From assembly GCF_001974875.1 (NCBI RefSeq), contig NZ_MTQD01000005.1, positions 1-64,000 of the forward strand: 64,000 nt of DNA, read 5' to 3'. Position numbers and translations under genes: made by a program. This document shows, piece by piece, positions 35,120-44,758 of this stretch. Each line of letters opens with the position of its first letter. The stretch's first letter is position 1. A model generated the notes under the pieces. That model saw only the letters and a program-made list of their open reading frames with translations, was not told where the DNA came from and ran no database searches. Source of the stretch: Pseudoalteromonas sp. EB27 (lineage in GTDB: Bacteria; Pseudomonadota; Gammaproteobacteria; Enterobacterales; Alteromonadaceae).

Positions 35120-37303
35120 ATGATGAAAAATACCTATGCCTTTTTACTCAGTGCACTGTGCTGTGTAACCTTAAGTGCCTGCAACGAGCAAAACAGCCAA
35201 TCACTTCAACAATCAAACCTCAATGATTTTACTCTAACAAGCTCAAAGGTAAGCGGTGGCGGTAACTTGCCTATTACTTATACGTGCGATGGGCAAAGCA
35301 TTAGCCCTCCACTTAACTGGAGCGGTGCACCTGACACAACCAAATATTATGCATTAATTATGGATCATAAAGCGCCAGAGGGAATGCATTGGTATTGGAC
35401 CATGTATAATATTACCGCCGATAAAACACAAATTAAAGCGGGCGAAACTCTCGGTGAAGTAGGCTCTAATAGCGTAAACGATTTAAACCAATACGCACCG
35501 CCTTGCTCTAAAGGTCCGGGTGAAAAAAGCTATACTTATACTGTGTACGCGTTATCTGCACCGGTTACCTTTAATAGCGATACAAAAGTAGATCGCTCAG
35601 CATTACTCGCTGCTGTAAAAGATATTACGCTCGATACTGCAAGTATGACGGTTAAATACTCGCGAAGCGCCAATAGCGCCGAGCACAAACCTAATGCAAG
35701 ACCAAAACCAAATGAGCAACCAAAGCCTGATAAATCATATTTAACCGCTAACGTAAAATCACCTCGTTGCGATGCTATTACACAATCAGTGAGTAATGCA
35801 GGGTTTGATAAAAGCGTATCTGTTACGTGCGATGAACAATATGCTTATATTGCCTCATCTACTTATCCTGATCATGAAGTAATGACTGGTATTACAGGTA
35901 CTAACGAGCAAATACCCGTTCCAGCTAAAGACTACGCCGCACCTATAAAACTAAATCCTAAAAAAGCGAAAGCAATTACTACAATTGATGCAGCCGTAGG
36001 TGTTGCCGTTAATGGCGTACCAATATACGACTATTCTTCGCAAGGCGAACTAGACGTAAATAGCTACGATGAGAAACACGACACTTTAGCACTCGGACAG
36101 TTAGATATATGCGGCGGACACGCAGGACGAGGTGATGACTACCATTACCACGTATCGCCAACGTGTATGATTGACACAATGAAAAACCAATCAAGCGATG
36201 CCATTATTGGTTGGGCTTACGATGGTTACCCGCTCTATGGTAGTAAAAACCCAGACGGCAGTGCAATTGCCAAAGGTGACCTTGATGTATGTAATGGGCA
36301 AGCCGACGACACATTTGGCTACCGCTATCAAACATCAGCTACGCCGCCGTATATTATTCAGTGCTTAGTAGGTGAAGTAGATACCGCAAAATTACCAAGA
36401 GTGTCACCATTGAATGGCGATACTCAAGGTATAAGAGCCGACTTGCGCCCGCCACAAGGAGGCGTTAAAAACCTAACGCACACAATCTCTGAAAACGGCA
36501 GCCGTACAATGAGCTATTCATACAAAGGCGAAAACTACTTTACTACGTACAGCCCTGCATCAGAGGGAAAAGACTGTTATAACTTTAAACAAAAAACTAT
36601 CAGTAATGGTGGCAAGGTTCAAACAGGTACATTTTGTAGAGGTCCGCAACCAAATCACCTTACTCCTACAGTCACTAAGCAAAATACAAATCCTGCCATT
36701 ACAGGCAAGCATAACTTAAAGCTAGAAGCATGGGCTGATAACTGGTTTACAGCCTACATAGGCGAGCAGTTACTTGTTGAAGATTCTGTGCCTATAACCA
36801 CAGAGCGTTCATTTAATGCACAAAGCATTACGTTTTCTGCAAACTACCCTATTGAGCTTAATTTAATAATTAAAGACTTTAAGCAAAACGACACTGGGCT
36901 TGAATACATCGGCGCTAAAAATCAGCAAATGGGTGATGGCGGTTTTATTATGCAACTTACCGACACCAATACAAATAAAGTGGTTGCGGTAAGCAATAAA
37001 AGCTTTAAATGCGAAATACTTCACAAAGCGCCGCTTAACAAATTATGCGAAAGCGAAACAAACCCTGTTGCGGGCGAAGGCGCTTGTACGTTTATGTCAA
37101 AAGAAGCACCAACTAACTGGCTGCAAAGTAACTTTGACGATACGAATTGGGCTAATGCAGTAGAGCACAACTTTGCCGATGTAGGACCAAAAGACGGTTA
37201 CGACGATATTAACTGGGATGAAAACGCAAAATTCATATGGGGCGAAGACTTAGAAACCGACAACACCCTTATTTGTAAAGTAACTATTGAGCAACCGCTA
37301 TAA
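35120..37303 (+). CDS. PEBP-YHYH fusion lipoprotein
   Basis: 727-residue predicted lipoprotein (lipobox LSAC, Cys ~21). Residues ~35-182 are a YbhB/YbcL-type phosphatidylethanolamine-binding (Raf kinase inhibitor-like) domain: TYTCDGQSISPPLNWSG, APEGMHWYWTMYNI. Residues ~205-500 carry a YHYH domain, with DDYHYHVSPTCM (~335) and nearby IGWAYDGYPLYGS. The C-terminal ~200 residues form a jelly-roll-like region with YDDINWDENAKFIWG. Cysteines are frequent and probably paired. Function unknown; the His cluster may bind a metal (inference). It begins a four-gene run with an exported protein and a BaeSR-like pair. SD TTGGAGT before the ATG. Confidence 0.85.
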   Translation: MMKNTYAFLLSALCCVTLSACNEQNSQSLQQSNLNDFTLTSSKVSGGGNLPITYTCDGQSISPPLNWSGAPDTTKYYALIMDHKAPEGMHWYWTMYNITADKTQIKAGETLGEVGSNSVNDLNQYAPPCSKGPGEKSYTYTVYALSAPVTFNSDTKVDRSALLAAVKDITLDTASMTVKYSRSANSAEHKPNARPKPNEQPKPDKSYLTANVKSPRCDAITQSVSNAGFDKSVSVTCDEQYAYIASSTYPDHEVMTGITGTNEQIPVPAKDYAAPIKLNPKKAKAITTIDAAVGVAVNGVPIYDYSSQGELDVNSYDEKHDTLALGQLDICGGHAGRGDDYHYHVSPTCMIDTMKNQSSDAIIGWAYDGYPLYGSKNPDGSAIAKGDLDVCNGQADDTFGYRYQTSATPPYIIQCLVGEVDTAKLPRVSPLNGDTQGIRADLRPPQGGVKNLTHTISENGSRTMSYSYKGENYFTTYSPASEGKDCYNFKQKTISNGGKVQTGTFCRGPQPNHLTPTVTKQNTNPAITGKHNLKLEAWADNWFTAYIGEQLLVEDSVPITTERSFNAQSITFSANYPIELNLIIKDFKQNDTGLEYIGAKNQQMGDGGFIMQLTDTNTNKVVAVSNKSFKCEILHKAPLNKLCESETNPVAGEGACTFMSKEAPTNWLQSNFDDTNWANAVEHNFADVGPKDGYDDINWDENAKFIWGEDLETDNTLICKVTIEQPL

Positions 37304-37339
37304 ACAAAAAGGTCTCCGCTTCAATAAAAGGTAATGATT

Positions 37340-37846
37340 ATGTATTTTTTTAAAAAATTAAAATGGCTAATGCTAGCGTGTATTTTAACAAGTATGTGCG
37401 CTCAAGTGAGCGCACATGTATTAAAAAACACAACAGCCCAAGTAATTTTAAGAGATGGACAAGTTGAAGTAAAAGTATTAACTAATGCTGAGCATTTAAT
37501 CTCAGCGCTGCAAAGCGAGCAAGCATGGCTTATGGGCGATATTGATAAGCTTATGCCTACAAACTTAAGTGCAGAGCAACAAGAAGAGTTTGTAAAAAAT
37601 GCACTTAAACAAAAAACGAGCTTACGTGTAAATCAGCAAGTTATCGTGTTTGAACGCGTCGTTTTTACCACCAGCAACAACGAAGCGCACGACCTAGAAA
37701 TTGTTTTTCAAGCGAAGCACTCATTTACAACAGTAGATGAACTTGCCATATCGTTCCCTAAAAGTTTAGGTGCAGTACACGCAAGCTTTGTAAAACCACA
37801 ATATAAGTTACTGGGTGCTGGCGATACCGCAAAAATAAAGTTCTAG
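37340..37846 (+). CDS. Exported protein of unknown function, next to the PEBP-YHYH gene
   Basis: 168-residue protein with a Sec signal peptide (KKLKWLMLACILTSMC ... SAHV, cut near AQVSA|H). The mature part begins with H and is a beta-rich domain (AQVILRDGQVEVKVL ... HASFVKPQYKLL). That layout is reminiscent of periplasmic domains beginning with an N-terminal His, but I cannot assign a family. The ATG at 37340 is preferred because AAAAGG lies 8 nt upstream; the ATG 6 nt earlier is too close to it. It is 36 nt after the YHYH gene, in the same transcription unit. Confidence 0.7.
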   Translation: MYFFKKLKWLMLACILTSMCAQVSAHVLKNTTAQVILRDGQVEVKVLTNAEHLISALQSEQAWLMGDIDKLMPTNLSAEQQEEFVKNALKQKTSLRVNQQVIVFERVVFTTSNNEAHDLEIVFQAKHSFTTVDELAISFPKSLGAVHASFVKPQYKLLGAGDTAKIKF

Positions 37847-37869
37847 CCCAAGAATCAACATACCTAAAA

Positions 37870-37896
37870 GCTTACTTAAAAAGGATTTTAGTAAGC
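37870..37896 (+). terminator. Weak hairpin between the exported-protein gene and baeS
   Basis: GCTTACT/AGTAAGC arms with a 13-nt A/T-rich loop and no T-run. It may attenuate rather than stop transcription into baeS. Confidence 0.4.
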
Positions 37897-37962
37897 AACT
37901 CCCTAAATACGCTAATTGTAGGCACATAATCAATATGCAATACTGCTTGGTACGTTAACGTC

Positions 37963-39426
37963 ATGATCTTTACTATTTGCCAATCAGTGAAATTAATACA
38001 TAAATTCTTTTTAGCTTTTTTTATCACTAATATCGCCCTTGTTGGGCTTATGTTTGTGTTTATATACATGACCTTTTCGTCAGGTTTTAACGGCTTTATT
38101 GAACAAGAAGAAACAAAACATGTAGCAATGGTTAAGCATCAACTTATTGAGCTTTATAGCGGATTAGGCAGTTGGCAACCCATTACACAAAGCACGCAAT
38201 TATGGCGCTCTATTGTAGAGCCGCAAAAAAAGCCAGGCGAGCCCAAAGCGAATAAACACACAAGCACCCCACCCAAACCAAATAACAGCAATGCAACGCC
38301 TTCTTTATTGTGGGTACACTTACCTGCAGGTTCCCTTAAAACAGGGCAACGTATAAGTTTATATGATCAAAATAAAAAGGTTGTTATTGGTAGGGCTAAT
38401 TTAAACGACAACCCACATATAGAACCTATTTTATTAAACAATAACGTTATAGGCTGGATAGGTTTAGTACCTTCAAAACTTGTGCAAAGTAGCCCAACAA
38501 AAGCATTTTTAGCAGCGCAATTTCATAACTATTTTATGATCACATTACTCGTTATTGTGCTCGCATTTATTATGGCTATTGTGTTATCTCGCCATTTAAT
38601 AAAACCAATAAAGCAAATAGTGACTGGCACCGATGAGTTAACAAAAGGAAATTTTGCCAGCAGAATCATCCCCTCTAGTAAAGATGAGCTAGGTACCCTA
38701 TCCAACAACTTTAACGCCTTAGCCCACACGCTTGAGCAAAACCAACAAATGCGATTCCAATGGGTGTCAGACACATCCCACGAATTAAGAACCCCACTTA
38801 CTGTACTACGCTCGCATTTACTAGCCGTGCAAGATGGCGTATTTACAGCCGACACAAAGCGTATTAATTTACTCATAAACCAAGTAGATAACTTAAGTCA
38901 CATTGTTGACGACCTAGCTCAACTAGCACAAACAGATAGCGTTAATTTAACCTATGACAATGCGCGCATTGATTTAATCACTATTTTTGAGCAATCAATT
39001 GAAAACTACACCGCTCGCTTTAAAGAGCGTGAATTAAATGTAGACAGCAAAAGCTTAACCAAAGCCGGCAAATGTACAATAAATGGCGATAAAGAACGCC
39101 TTGTACAATTATTTTCAAACCTGTTAGAAAACACCTGCAGATACACGCATAAAGGTGGGCAAGTAATAATACTTGCCAACAAAACACACAATAATATTGA
39201 GCTTATTTTACAAGACTCAGCACCAAGTGTTTTATCAAACGACTTACAAAAATTGTTTGAGCGTTTTTATCGCGTTGAAAAATCTCGAAGCCGAGAGCAC
39301 GGCGGCTCGGGCTTAGGGCTTGCACTTTGCAAACAAATAGTAGAAGCACATGGTGGTCAAATATCGTTGCACAACTCACCACTTGGTGGGCTAGAAGTTA
39401 AAATAACGCTGGCACTTTTAGGTTAA
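37963..39426 (+). CDS. baeS: Envelope-stress sensor histidine kinase BaeS
   Basis: 487-residue membrane kinase. Two transmembrane helices (~15-35 and ~190-210) flank a periplasmic sensor. That domain includes a Lys/Pro/Asn-rich stretch (~85-110) not expected in E. coli BaeS. Then HAMP, the phosphoacceptor H in SHELRTPLTV (~274), N-box NLLENTCRYT, the diverged G1 box LQDSAPSVL and G2 GGSGLGLALC. The DSAP variant of G1 and the C-terminal IVEAHGG match E. coli BaeS closely. BaeSR responds to envelope stress and toxic compounds or metals in E. coli. It is 4 nt before baeR. The exact start could also be the GTG 24 nt later. Confidence 0.88.
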   Translation: MIFTICQSVKLIHKFFLAFFITNIALVGLMFVFIYMTFSSGFNGFIEQEETKHVAMVKHQLIELYSGLGSWQPITQSTQLWRSIVEPQKKPGEPKANKHTSTPPKPNNSNATPSLLWVHLPAGSLKTGQRISLYDQNKKVVIGRANLNDNPHIEPILLNNNVIGWIGLVPSKLVQSSPTKAFLAAQFHNYFMITLLVIVLAFIMAIVLSRHLIKPIKQIVTGTDELTKGNFASRIIPSSKDELGTLSNNFNALAHTLEQNQQMRFQWVSDTSHELRTPLTVLRSHLLAVQDGVFTADTKRINLLINQVDNLSHIVDDLAQLAQTDSVNLTYDNARIDLITIFEQSIENYTARFKERELNVDSKSLTKAGKCTINGDKERLVQLFSNLLENTCRYTHKGGQVIILANKTHNNIELILQDSAPSVLSNDLQKLFERFYRVEKSRSREHGGSGLGLALCKQIVEAHGGQISLHNSPLGGLEVKITLALLG

Positions 39427-39430
39427 AATA

Positions 39431-40108
39431 ATGGCATCACAAAAAATACTTATCGTTGAAGACGAAGAAAACATTGCAGAGGTACTTATTGCCTACGCTA
39501 AGCAACAAGATTACGAAACTGAGCACTTTAATAGCGGCAAAGGTGTAGTTAGTTTTGTAAAACAAAACGCAGTAGATTTAATACTTCTTGATTTAATGTT
39601 GCCAGATGTTGATGGCATAGAGCTATGTAAGCAAATTAGAGCCTTTTCAAGTGTGCCTATTATTATGCTTACCGCAAAAAGTGAAGAAATAGAACGCTTA
39701 CTGGGTTTAGAGCTCGGCGCCGATGACTACATATGCAAACCTTTCAGCCCTAAAGAAGTTATAGCGCGCATACAGGCAGTACTAAGAAGGACCAGCCAGC
39801 CTAAAACCAACATCATCAATCATAATAATTTTCAATTACACAAAGACGATTACGAAGCGCGCCTAAACGGCAAAAGTATTGGCTTTACCGCCGTCGAGTT
39901 TAAAATATTTTTACTATTTATAAGCCACGTAGGTCGTGTTTTTACCCGCGAAGATATTATTAATAACGTATACAGCGACACAACCGACATATACGATCGC
40001 AACATTGATACACACATTAAAAATATACGAAAAAAGATTAACGACGTTCAAGCAGGACTAAACCCAATAGCGGCAGTTTATAGCGTAGGTTATAAGTTTA
40101 AAGAGTAG
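39431..40108 (+). CDS. baeR: OmpR-family response regulator BaeR
   Basis: 225-residue regulator. Receiver with acidic E10-D11, phosphosite D54 (LILLDLMLPDVDG), T and K at conserved positions. The C-terminal winged helix has FTREDIINNVY ... DRNIDTHIKNIRKKI. The block MLTAKSEEIERLLGLELGADDYICKPFSP is nearly the E. coli BaeR sequence, which is why I name it. Partner of the adjacent kinase. Its likely targets are the upstream lipoprotein and exported-protein genes plus efflux genes outside the window (inference). Confidence 0.9.
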   Translation: MASQKILIVEDEENIAEVLIAYAKQQDYETEHFNSGKGVVSFVKQNAVDLILLDLMLPDVDGIELCKQIRAFSSVPIIMLTAKSEEIERLLGLELGADDYICKPFSPKEVIARIQAVLRRTSQPKTNIINHNNFQLHKDDYEARLNGKSIGFTAVEFKIFLLFISHVGRVFTREDIINNVYSDTTDIYDRNIDTHIKNIRKKINDVQAGLNPIAAVYSVGYKFKE

Positions 40109-40140
40109 GTTTACTTATTCAAATAAAGCTAACATGACGA

Positions 40141-40172
40141 AAAAGCGCGATATAAATCGCACTTTTATTTTA
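40141..40172 (+). terminator. Terminator of the baeSR transcription unit
   Basis: Stem GCGAT/ATCGC extended by AAAAG/CTTTT, followed by ATTTT. Confidence 0.82.
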
Positions 40173-40291
40173 ATCACTAATCTGATCGCTAACAGCTAAA
40201 GATTAATAGCTGAGCAGTCGTTAGGTATCGTTTCACTCAACCCAAAGCTGACACATATCTGTTTTGGTGTTGTGAAGAATCAAACTGAATA

Positions 40292-40327
40292 TCAGCCCCA
40301 AGCTATTTAAAGAAAGCTTGAGGCTGA
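40292..40327. terminator. Hairpin downstream of the DUF3334 gene
   Basis: TCAGCC-CAAGCT/AGCTTG-GGCTGA with one bulge, between convergent genes and without a clear T-run. The remaining 40173-40357 holds no gene I can see. Confidence 0.5.
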
Positions 40328-40357
40328 TTAGAAGAGATGGTATCTACGTAAATAAAC

Positions 40358-41044
40358 TTAAAGCCCCAGGCCTGCCATAAAATCATCATCACCATCATCT
40401 TGCTCTACTGCTTTAGATGATTTTTCTTTGTCCGCTTTTTTACGAGCTTCGTTTTCAATTATGTCATCTGGGTCTAGTGCTTCTGCTATATCAAAGTCGT
40501 GTAATTTAATAAACTCTGTTTTATCCATCGCTAATTCCAAGTAAAAAATATTTTGTTTACTTGTGGTGAATGTTACGCGGCGGGCCTGCGGGCGATCCAT
40601 TGTGGTATCTACCGATATTTGCACTTGCTTATTTATTGCCATCATTTTTGGCTGATTTTGTGTAATAGACGTATGTAATTGCTCGCGTACTTTAGACGTA
40701 AAGTCGCCAACAATTTGGTTCATTAACTCGCCTAATACGTTTGATACGTCGTCTGATAAATGGCTATGCGCTATTTCATCTTCTGGCATCCCCATGTTGC
40801 GCATGTAATCGCCATAAATTTCCATCGCCGCTTGCGAAGTAAAGTTGGTAATTACAAGCCCGGTAAAACCGCCGTCAAATAAAACAAAGCAGCCAATATC
40901 TGGTCGCATGCATGTACGCGTTATTTTTTGCACCATGGCTGAGTAGCTAATACCATTACCGCTGGCTGATGTGAGTACGCCTGTCACTGAATGACAAAGG
41001 GTTGCTAATATATCGTCTGTGCTAATGACCTTACTTTTGCTCAT
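40358..41044 (-). CDS. DUF3334 family protein, CheC/CheX-like fold
   Basis: 228-residue cytoplasmic protein. It matches the DUF3334 family by overall pattern. The segment NVLGELMNQIVGDF (~101) carries the E-x2-N-x3-G motif of the CheC/CheX phosphatase fold, and YSAMVQKITRTCMRPDIG is a family-typical block. A charged C-terminal tail (KKADKEKSSKAVEQDDGDDD) ends in FMAGLGL. Role uncertain; a signalling phosphatase related to chemotaxis is possible, but no che genes are here. SD AAGAGAAG before the ATG. Confidence 0.8.
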   Translation of the reverse strand: MSKSKVISTDDILATLCHSVTGVLTSASGNGISYSAMVQKITRTCMRPDIGCFVLFDGGFTGLVITNFTSQAAMEIYGDYMRNMGMPEDEIAHSHLSDDVSNVLGELMNQIVGDFTSKVREQLHTSITQNQPKMMAINKQVQISVDTTMDRPQARRVTFTTSKQNIFYLELAMDKTEFIKLHDFDIAEALDPDDIIENEARKKADKEKSSKAVEQDDGDDDFMAGLGL

Positions 41045-41160
41045 TTAATCTTCTCTTTTATACTTATTATTCATAATTCTAGTCAAGCTACTGAATTTAT
41101 CACTGACTATCCAGTATAAAATGTTAAAATAGCGCCATTATTTACAAAGAGACTGCCTTC

Positions 41161-41886
41161 GTGACCATAAAAGACAGTATTTATGCCTCTGAGCAACAAG
41201 TAAAAGATTTTAGCTTTGACCAAAATGTAGTCGAAGTTTTTCCAGATATGATCCAGCGCTCTGTGCCTGGCTACGCAACTATTGTCAGTACAATGGGTAA
41301 ACTTGCGGGTGAATACGCGCAAAGTAACTCAAATCTTTATGATTTAGGCTGCTCTTTGGGCGCAGTAACACTTAGCATGCGACGAAATATTCGCACCGAT
41401 AACTGCCATATAATAGCGGTAGATAACTCTCAAGCTATGGTTGAGCGTTGTAAGGTACATTTACAAGGTTTTAAATCAGATGTGCCTGTTACTGTTACTT
41501 TAGGCGATATTAACGAGCTTGAGATTCAAAACGCCTCAGTAGTAGCAATGAACTTTACGCTGCAGTTTATTCCGCATGCTCAGCGCCAAGCCGTGCTTGA
41601 AAAAATATACGCTAATTTAAAACCAGGTGGTGTATTGCTGCTAAGCGAAAAAATTAAAGCGCAAAACGAGCAATGCGACAATTTATTGATTGATTTGCAC
41701 CACGACTTTAAACGACACAATGGTTACTCTGAGCTTGAAATAAGCCAAAAGCGTACCGCCATCGAAAACGTTATGCGCCCAGATACACTAAGCGCTCACT
41801 TTACTCGCTTAAAAGATATTGGTTTTAGCCAAACTCAAGTGTGGTATCAATGTTTTAATTTTTGCTCAATGGTAGCAATTAAATAA
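41161..41886 (+). CDS. cmoA: Carboxy-S-adenosyl-L-methionine synthase
   Basis: 241-residue class I methyltransferase fold. It converts SAM and prephenate into carboxy-SAM for the tRNA wobble modification cmo5U34. SAM-binding motif DLGCSLGAVTLSMRR is near residue 60, then AVDNSQAMVERC (~82) and LNFTLQFIP-like MNFTLQFIPHAQR (~123) are CmoA hallmarks. Length is near E. coli's 247. GTG start at 41161, with AAAGAGA upstream. cmoB follows after 12 nt. Confidence 0.96.
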   Translation: MTIKDSIYASEQQVKDFSFDQNVVEVFPDMIQRSVPGYATIVSTMGKLAGEYAQSNSNLYDLGCSLGAVTLSMRRNIRTDNCHIIAVDNSQAMVERCKVHLQGFKSDVPVTVTLGDINELEIQNASVVAMNFTLQFIPHAQRQAVLEKIYANLKPGGVLLLSEKIKAQNEQCDNLLIDLHHDFKRHNGYSELEISQKRTAIENVMRPDTLSAHFTRLKDIGFSQTQVWYQCFNFCSMVAIK

Positions 41887-41898
41887 AGAGAGTCATCC

Positions 41899-42867
41899 AT
41901 GTCTCAATGGTTTAACCAATTTTACGCATCTATCGCACAAAGCCCACTTAGTCATTGGCTAGAAACCCTACCTGCACAATTAAAACATTGGCAGTTAGAG
42001 GCAAGCCATGGTGATTTACCTAAATGGCAAAAAGTACTTAAAAACTTACCAGAGGTGGCTACAACACATGTTGATATCTCTACTAAGGTAGAAATTGGCG
42101 CCTCAGGGGAGATGAGTGATGGCGAGCAAAAGCAAGCCATGCATTTATTAAAACGCATGATGCCATGGCGCAAAGGCCCATTTAGTGTGCACGGTATTGA
42201 AATAGACACAGAGTGGCGCAGTGATTGGAAGTGGGACCGCCTGCTGCCTCATATTGAGCCATTAAAAGGCCGCACCGTTTTAGATATTGGTTGTGGCTCT
42301 GGCTATCATTTATGGCGTATGCGTGGTGAAGGCGCAGAGTTTGTGGTGGGTATTGATCCGTCTGATTTATTTTTATGTCAGTTTCAGGCAATTAAACACT
42401 ACAACCCAGACGAAAATGTGCATTTACTGCCACTAGGCGTTGAAGCATTACCCGAGCTTAAAGCGTTTGATACGGTTTTTTCGATGGGCGTACTTTATCA
42501 TCGTCGCTCACCTATCGACTTTTTAGCGCAGTTAAAAGCGCAGCTTCGCCCAGGCGGCGAACTCGTACTTGAAACGCTAGTAATTGAAGGTGACGAAAAC
42601 ACAGTATTAGTCCCTACTGATCGCTACGCTAAAATGCGCAACGTTTGGTTTATTCCAAGTACTGCAGCATTAAAGCTTTGGATGGAACGCGTTGGCTTTA
42701 AAGATGTGCAAATAAAAGATTGCGCTATAACCACGCTTGAAGAACAACGCAAAACCGACTGGATGGAAAACGAATCGTTAATCGACTTTTTAGATCCAAA
42801 CGATACAAGTAAAACAATTGAAGGCTACCCTGCTCCACTTCGAGCCATATTAACTGCAAAAGCATAG
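41899..42867 (+). CDS. cmoB: tRNA U34 carboxymethyltransferase
   Basis: 322-residue enzyme that transfers the carboxymethyl group from carboxy-SAM to 5-hydroxyuridine-34, giving cmo5U in several tRNAs. The characteristic block [26 protein letters not shown] (~88) precedes the SAM fold [13 protein letters not shown] (~127) and GVLYHRRSP (~196). Length equals E. coli CmoB (323). It is in an operon with cmoA and terminated by the hairpin at 42894. Confidence 0.97.
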   Translation: MSQWFNQFYASIAQSPLSHWLETLPAQLKHWQLEASHGDLPKWQKVLKNLPEVATTHVDISTKVEIGASGEMSDGEQKQAMHLLKRMMPWRKGPFSVHGIEIDTEWRSDWKWDRLLPHIEPLKGRTVLDIGCGSGYHLWRMRGEGAEFVVGIDPSDLFLCQFQAIKHYNPDENVHLLPLGVEALPELKAFDTVFSMGVLYHRRSPIDFLAQLKAQLRPGGELVLETLVIEGDENTVLVPTDRYAKMRNVWFIPSTAALKLWMERVGFKDVQIKDCAITTLEEQRKTDWMENESLIDFLDPNDTSKTIEGYPAPLRAILTAKA

Positions 42868-42893
42868 CTGTTAATTTAACGCCTTTAATTACT

Positions 42894-42919
42894 AAAAAAA
42901 CGCCTATGGGCGTTTTTTT
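42894..42919 (+). terminator. Terminator of cmoAB
   Basis: AAAAAACGCC/GGCGTTTTTT stem with a TATG loop, T7 tail. Confidence 0.92.
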
Positions 42920-43058
42920 GTTTATTTAAACAACAGACAGCGGACAAGTGTCCTTGTTAATTATTTCAAAATTACATTTGAGCTAGCCGCGACCCTGCAA
43001 TTGTTGTAAAATACGCGCGTTTCTAAGCAACCCAAAACAACTATTTTGAGGAAAACCT

Positions 43059-44111
43059 GTGAGCGAACAAAAACAGTCTCTAAGCTATAAAGACGCGGGC
43101 GTAGATATCGACGCTGGTAATGCACTTGTTGAGCGTATTAAAGGCGTAGTTAAAAAAACTCGTCGTCCTGAAGTAATGGGCGGAATTGGTGGTTTTGGCG
43201 CACTTTGCGAAATTCCTGAAGGCTACAAGCAACCAGTATTAGTTGCAGGCACAGATGGCGTTGGTACTAAACTACGTTTAGCAATCGACTTAAAAAAACA
43301 CGATACTGTTGGTATTGATTTAGTTGCAATGTGTGTAAACGACTTAATTGTTCAAGGTGCTGAACCCCTGTTTTTCCTAGATTACTATGCAACTGGTAAG
43401 CTAGATGTAGACACAGCAGCTGACGTAGTTACAGGTATTGGCAAAGGTTGTGAAATTTCAGGTTGTGCCCTAATTGGTGGCGAAACAGCTGAAATGCCAG
43501 GTATGTATGATGGTGAAGACTACGACATGGCAGGCTTTTGTACAGGCGTTGTAGAAAAATCAAAAATTATTGATGGAACAAAAGTAGCGGCAGGCGATCA
43601 GCTTATTGCACTTGCTTCAAGCGGTCCTCATTCAAATGGCTTCTCTTTAATTCGTAAAGTACTTGAAGTGTCAAAAGCTGATACCAGCGCTGACTTTGAA
43701 GGTAAAACATTAGGCGAAACCTTACTTGAGCCTACGCGTATTTACGTAAAACCTTTACTTGAGTTATTCAAAAACGTTGACGTACATGCGCTTTCGCATA
43801 TTACTGGCGGCGGTTTTTGGGAAAACATTCCACGCGTATTACCCGCTTCAGCAAAAGCTGTAGTTAAAGGTGATAGCTGGCAGTGGCCACCTATTTTTAA
43901 CTGGTTACAAGAAAACGGTAATATTACTACACACGAAATGTACCGTACATTTAACTGTGGTGTAGGTATGGTTTTAGTAGTCCCTGCAGACAAACTTGAG
44001 CAAAGCTTAACAATGCTAAAAGACTTGGGCGAAAATGCATGGCACCTTGGTGAAATTCAAGATGCAGCAGCTGGCGAAGAGCAAGTTGAAATTGTAGGTG
44101 GTGCTAAGTAA
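43059..44111 (+). CDS. purM: Phosphoribosylformylglycinamidine cyclo-ligase (AIR synthetase)
   Basis: 350-residue purine biosynthesis enzyme. It cyclises FGAM to AIR with ATP. Signature stretches are GGIGGFGAL (~41), TDGVGTKLR (~63), [10 protein letters not shown] (~85) and [11 protein letters not shown] (~139). Length matches E. coli PurM (345). GTG start preceded by GAGGAAAA. It overlaps purN (TAATG), giving the classic purMN operon. I see no convincing PurR box upstream. Confidence 0.97.
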   Translation: MSEQKQSLSYKDAGVDIDAGNALVERIKGVVKKTRRPEVMGGIGGFGALCEIPEGYKQPVLVAGTDGVGTKLRLAIDLKKHDTVGIDLVAMCVNDLIVQGAEPLFFLDYYATGKLDVDTAADVVTGIGKGCEISGCALIGGETAEMPGMYDGEDYDMAGFCTGVVEKSKIIDGTKVAAGDQLIALASSGPHSNGFSLIRKVLEVSKADTSADFEGKTLGETLLEPTRIYVKPLLELFKNVDVHALSHITGGGFWENIPRVLPASAKAVVKGDSWQWPPIFNWLQENGNITTHEMYRTFNCGVGMVLVVPADKLEQSLTMLKDLGENAWHLGEIQDAAAGEEQVEIVGGAK

Positions 44112-44758
44112 TGGCACCGACTCGTCTGGTAGTTTTAATCTCAGGTAGTGGCTCTAATTTACAAGCCATCATAGATGCCTGCGAACGTGGCGAGATAAAC
44201 GGACATATAGCGGCTGTTATTAGTAATAAAGCTGACGCTTATGGCCTAGAGCGTGCAAAACAAGCAGGTATTGCTACAAAAGTGCTCAGTCATAAAGATT
44301 TTGACTCGCGCGAAGCGTACGATGCGCAATTAATGAACGTTATCGATTCTTTTATGCCAAATCTAGTTGTATTAGCTGGGTTTATGCGTATTCTTACTCC
44401 TGGCTTAGTGCAAAAATATGTTGGAAAAATGTTGAACATTCATCCATCTTTGTTGCCTAAGTATCAGGGGCTGAATACCCACCAAAGAGCAATTGATGCA
44501 AAAGACGATGTTCATGGCGTAAGTGTTCACTTTGTTACTGAAGAATTAGACGGCGGTCCCGTTATCCTTCAGGCGCAAATACCTGTACTCAAGGATGATA
44601 CAGCAGAAACATTAGCAAAACGCGTGCATGAGCAAGAGCATATAATTTATCCTTTGGTGGTCAAGTGGTTCAGTGAACACAGACTTACTATGGAAGCAGA
44701 TTATGCAGTTCTTGACAAAAAACAACTTCCTGCACACGGCGCGCACTACCCACAATAA
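44111..44758 (+). CDS. purN: Phosphoribosylglycinamide formyltransferase 1
   Basis: 215-residue folate-dependent GAR transformylase. N-terminal VLISGSGSNLQAIID, the catalytic triad regions N-x-H in MLNIHPSLLP (~108) and D in DGGPVILQ (~144), plus HGVSVHFVTEELD. E. coli PurN has 212. Translationally coupled to purM. The last ~56 nt overlap the start of the next gene in another frame. Confidence 0.97.
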   Translation: MAPTRLVVLISGSGSNLQAIIDACERGEINGHIAAVISNKADAYGLERAKQAGIATKVLSHKDFDSREAYDAQLMNVIDSFMPNLVVLAGFMRILTPGLVQKYVGKMLNIHPSLLPKYQGLNTHQRAIDAKDDVHGVSVHFVTEELDGGPVILQAQIPVLKDDTAETLAKRVHEQEHIIYPLVVKWFSEHRLTMEADYAVLDKKQLPAHGAHYPQ

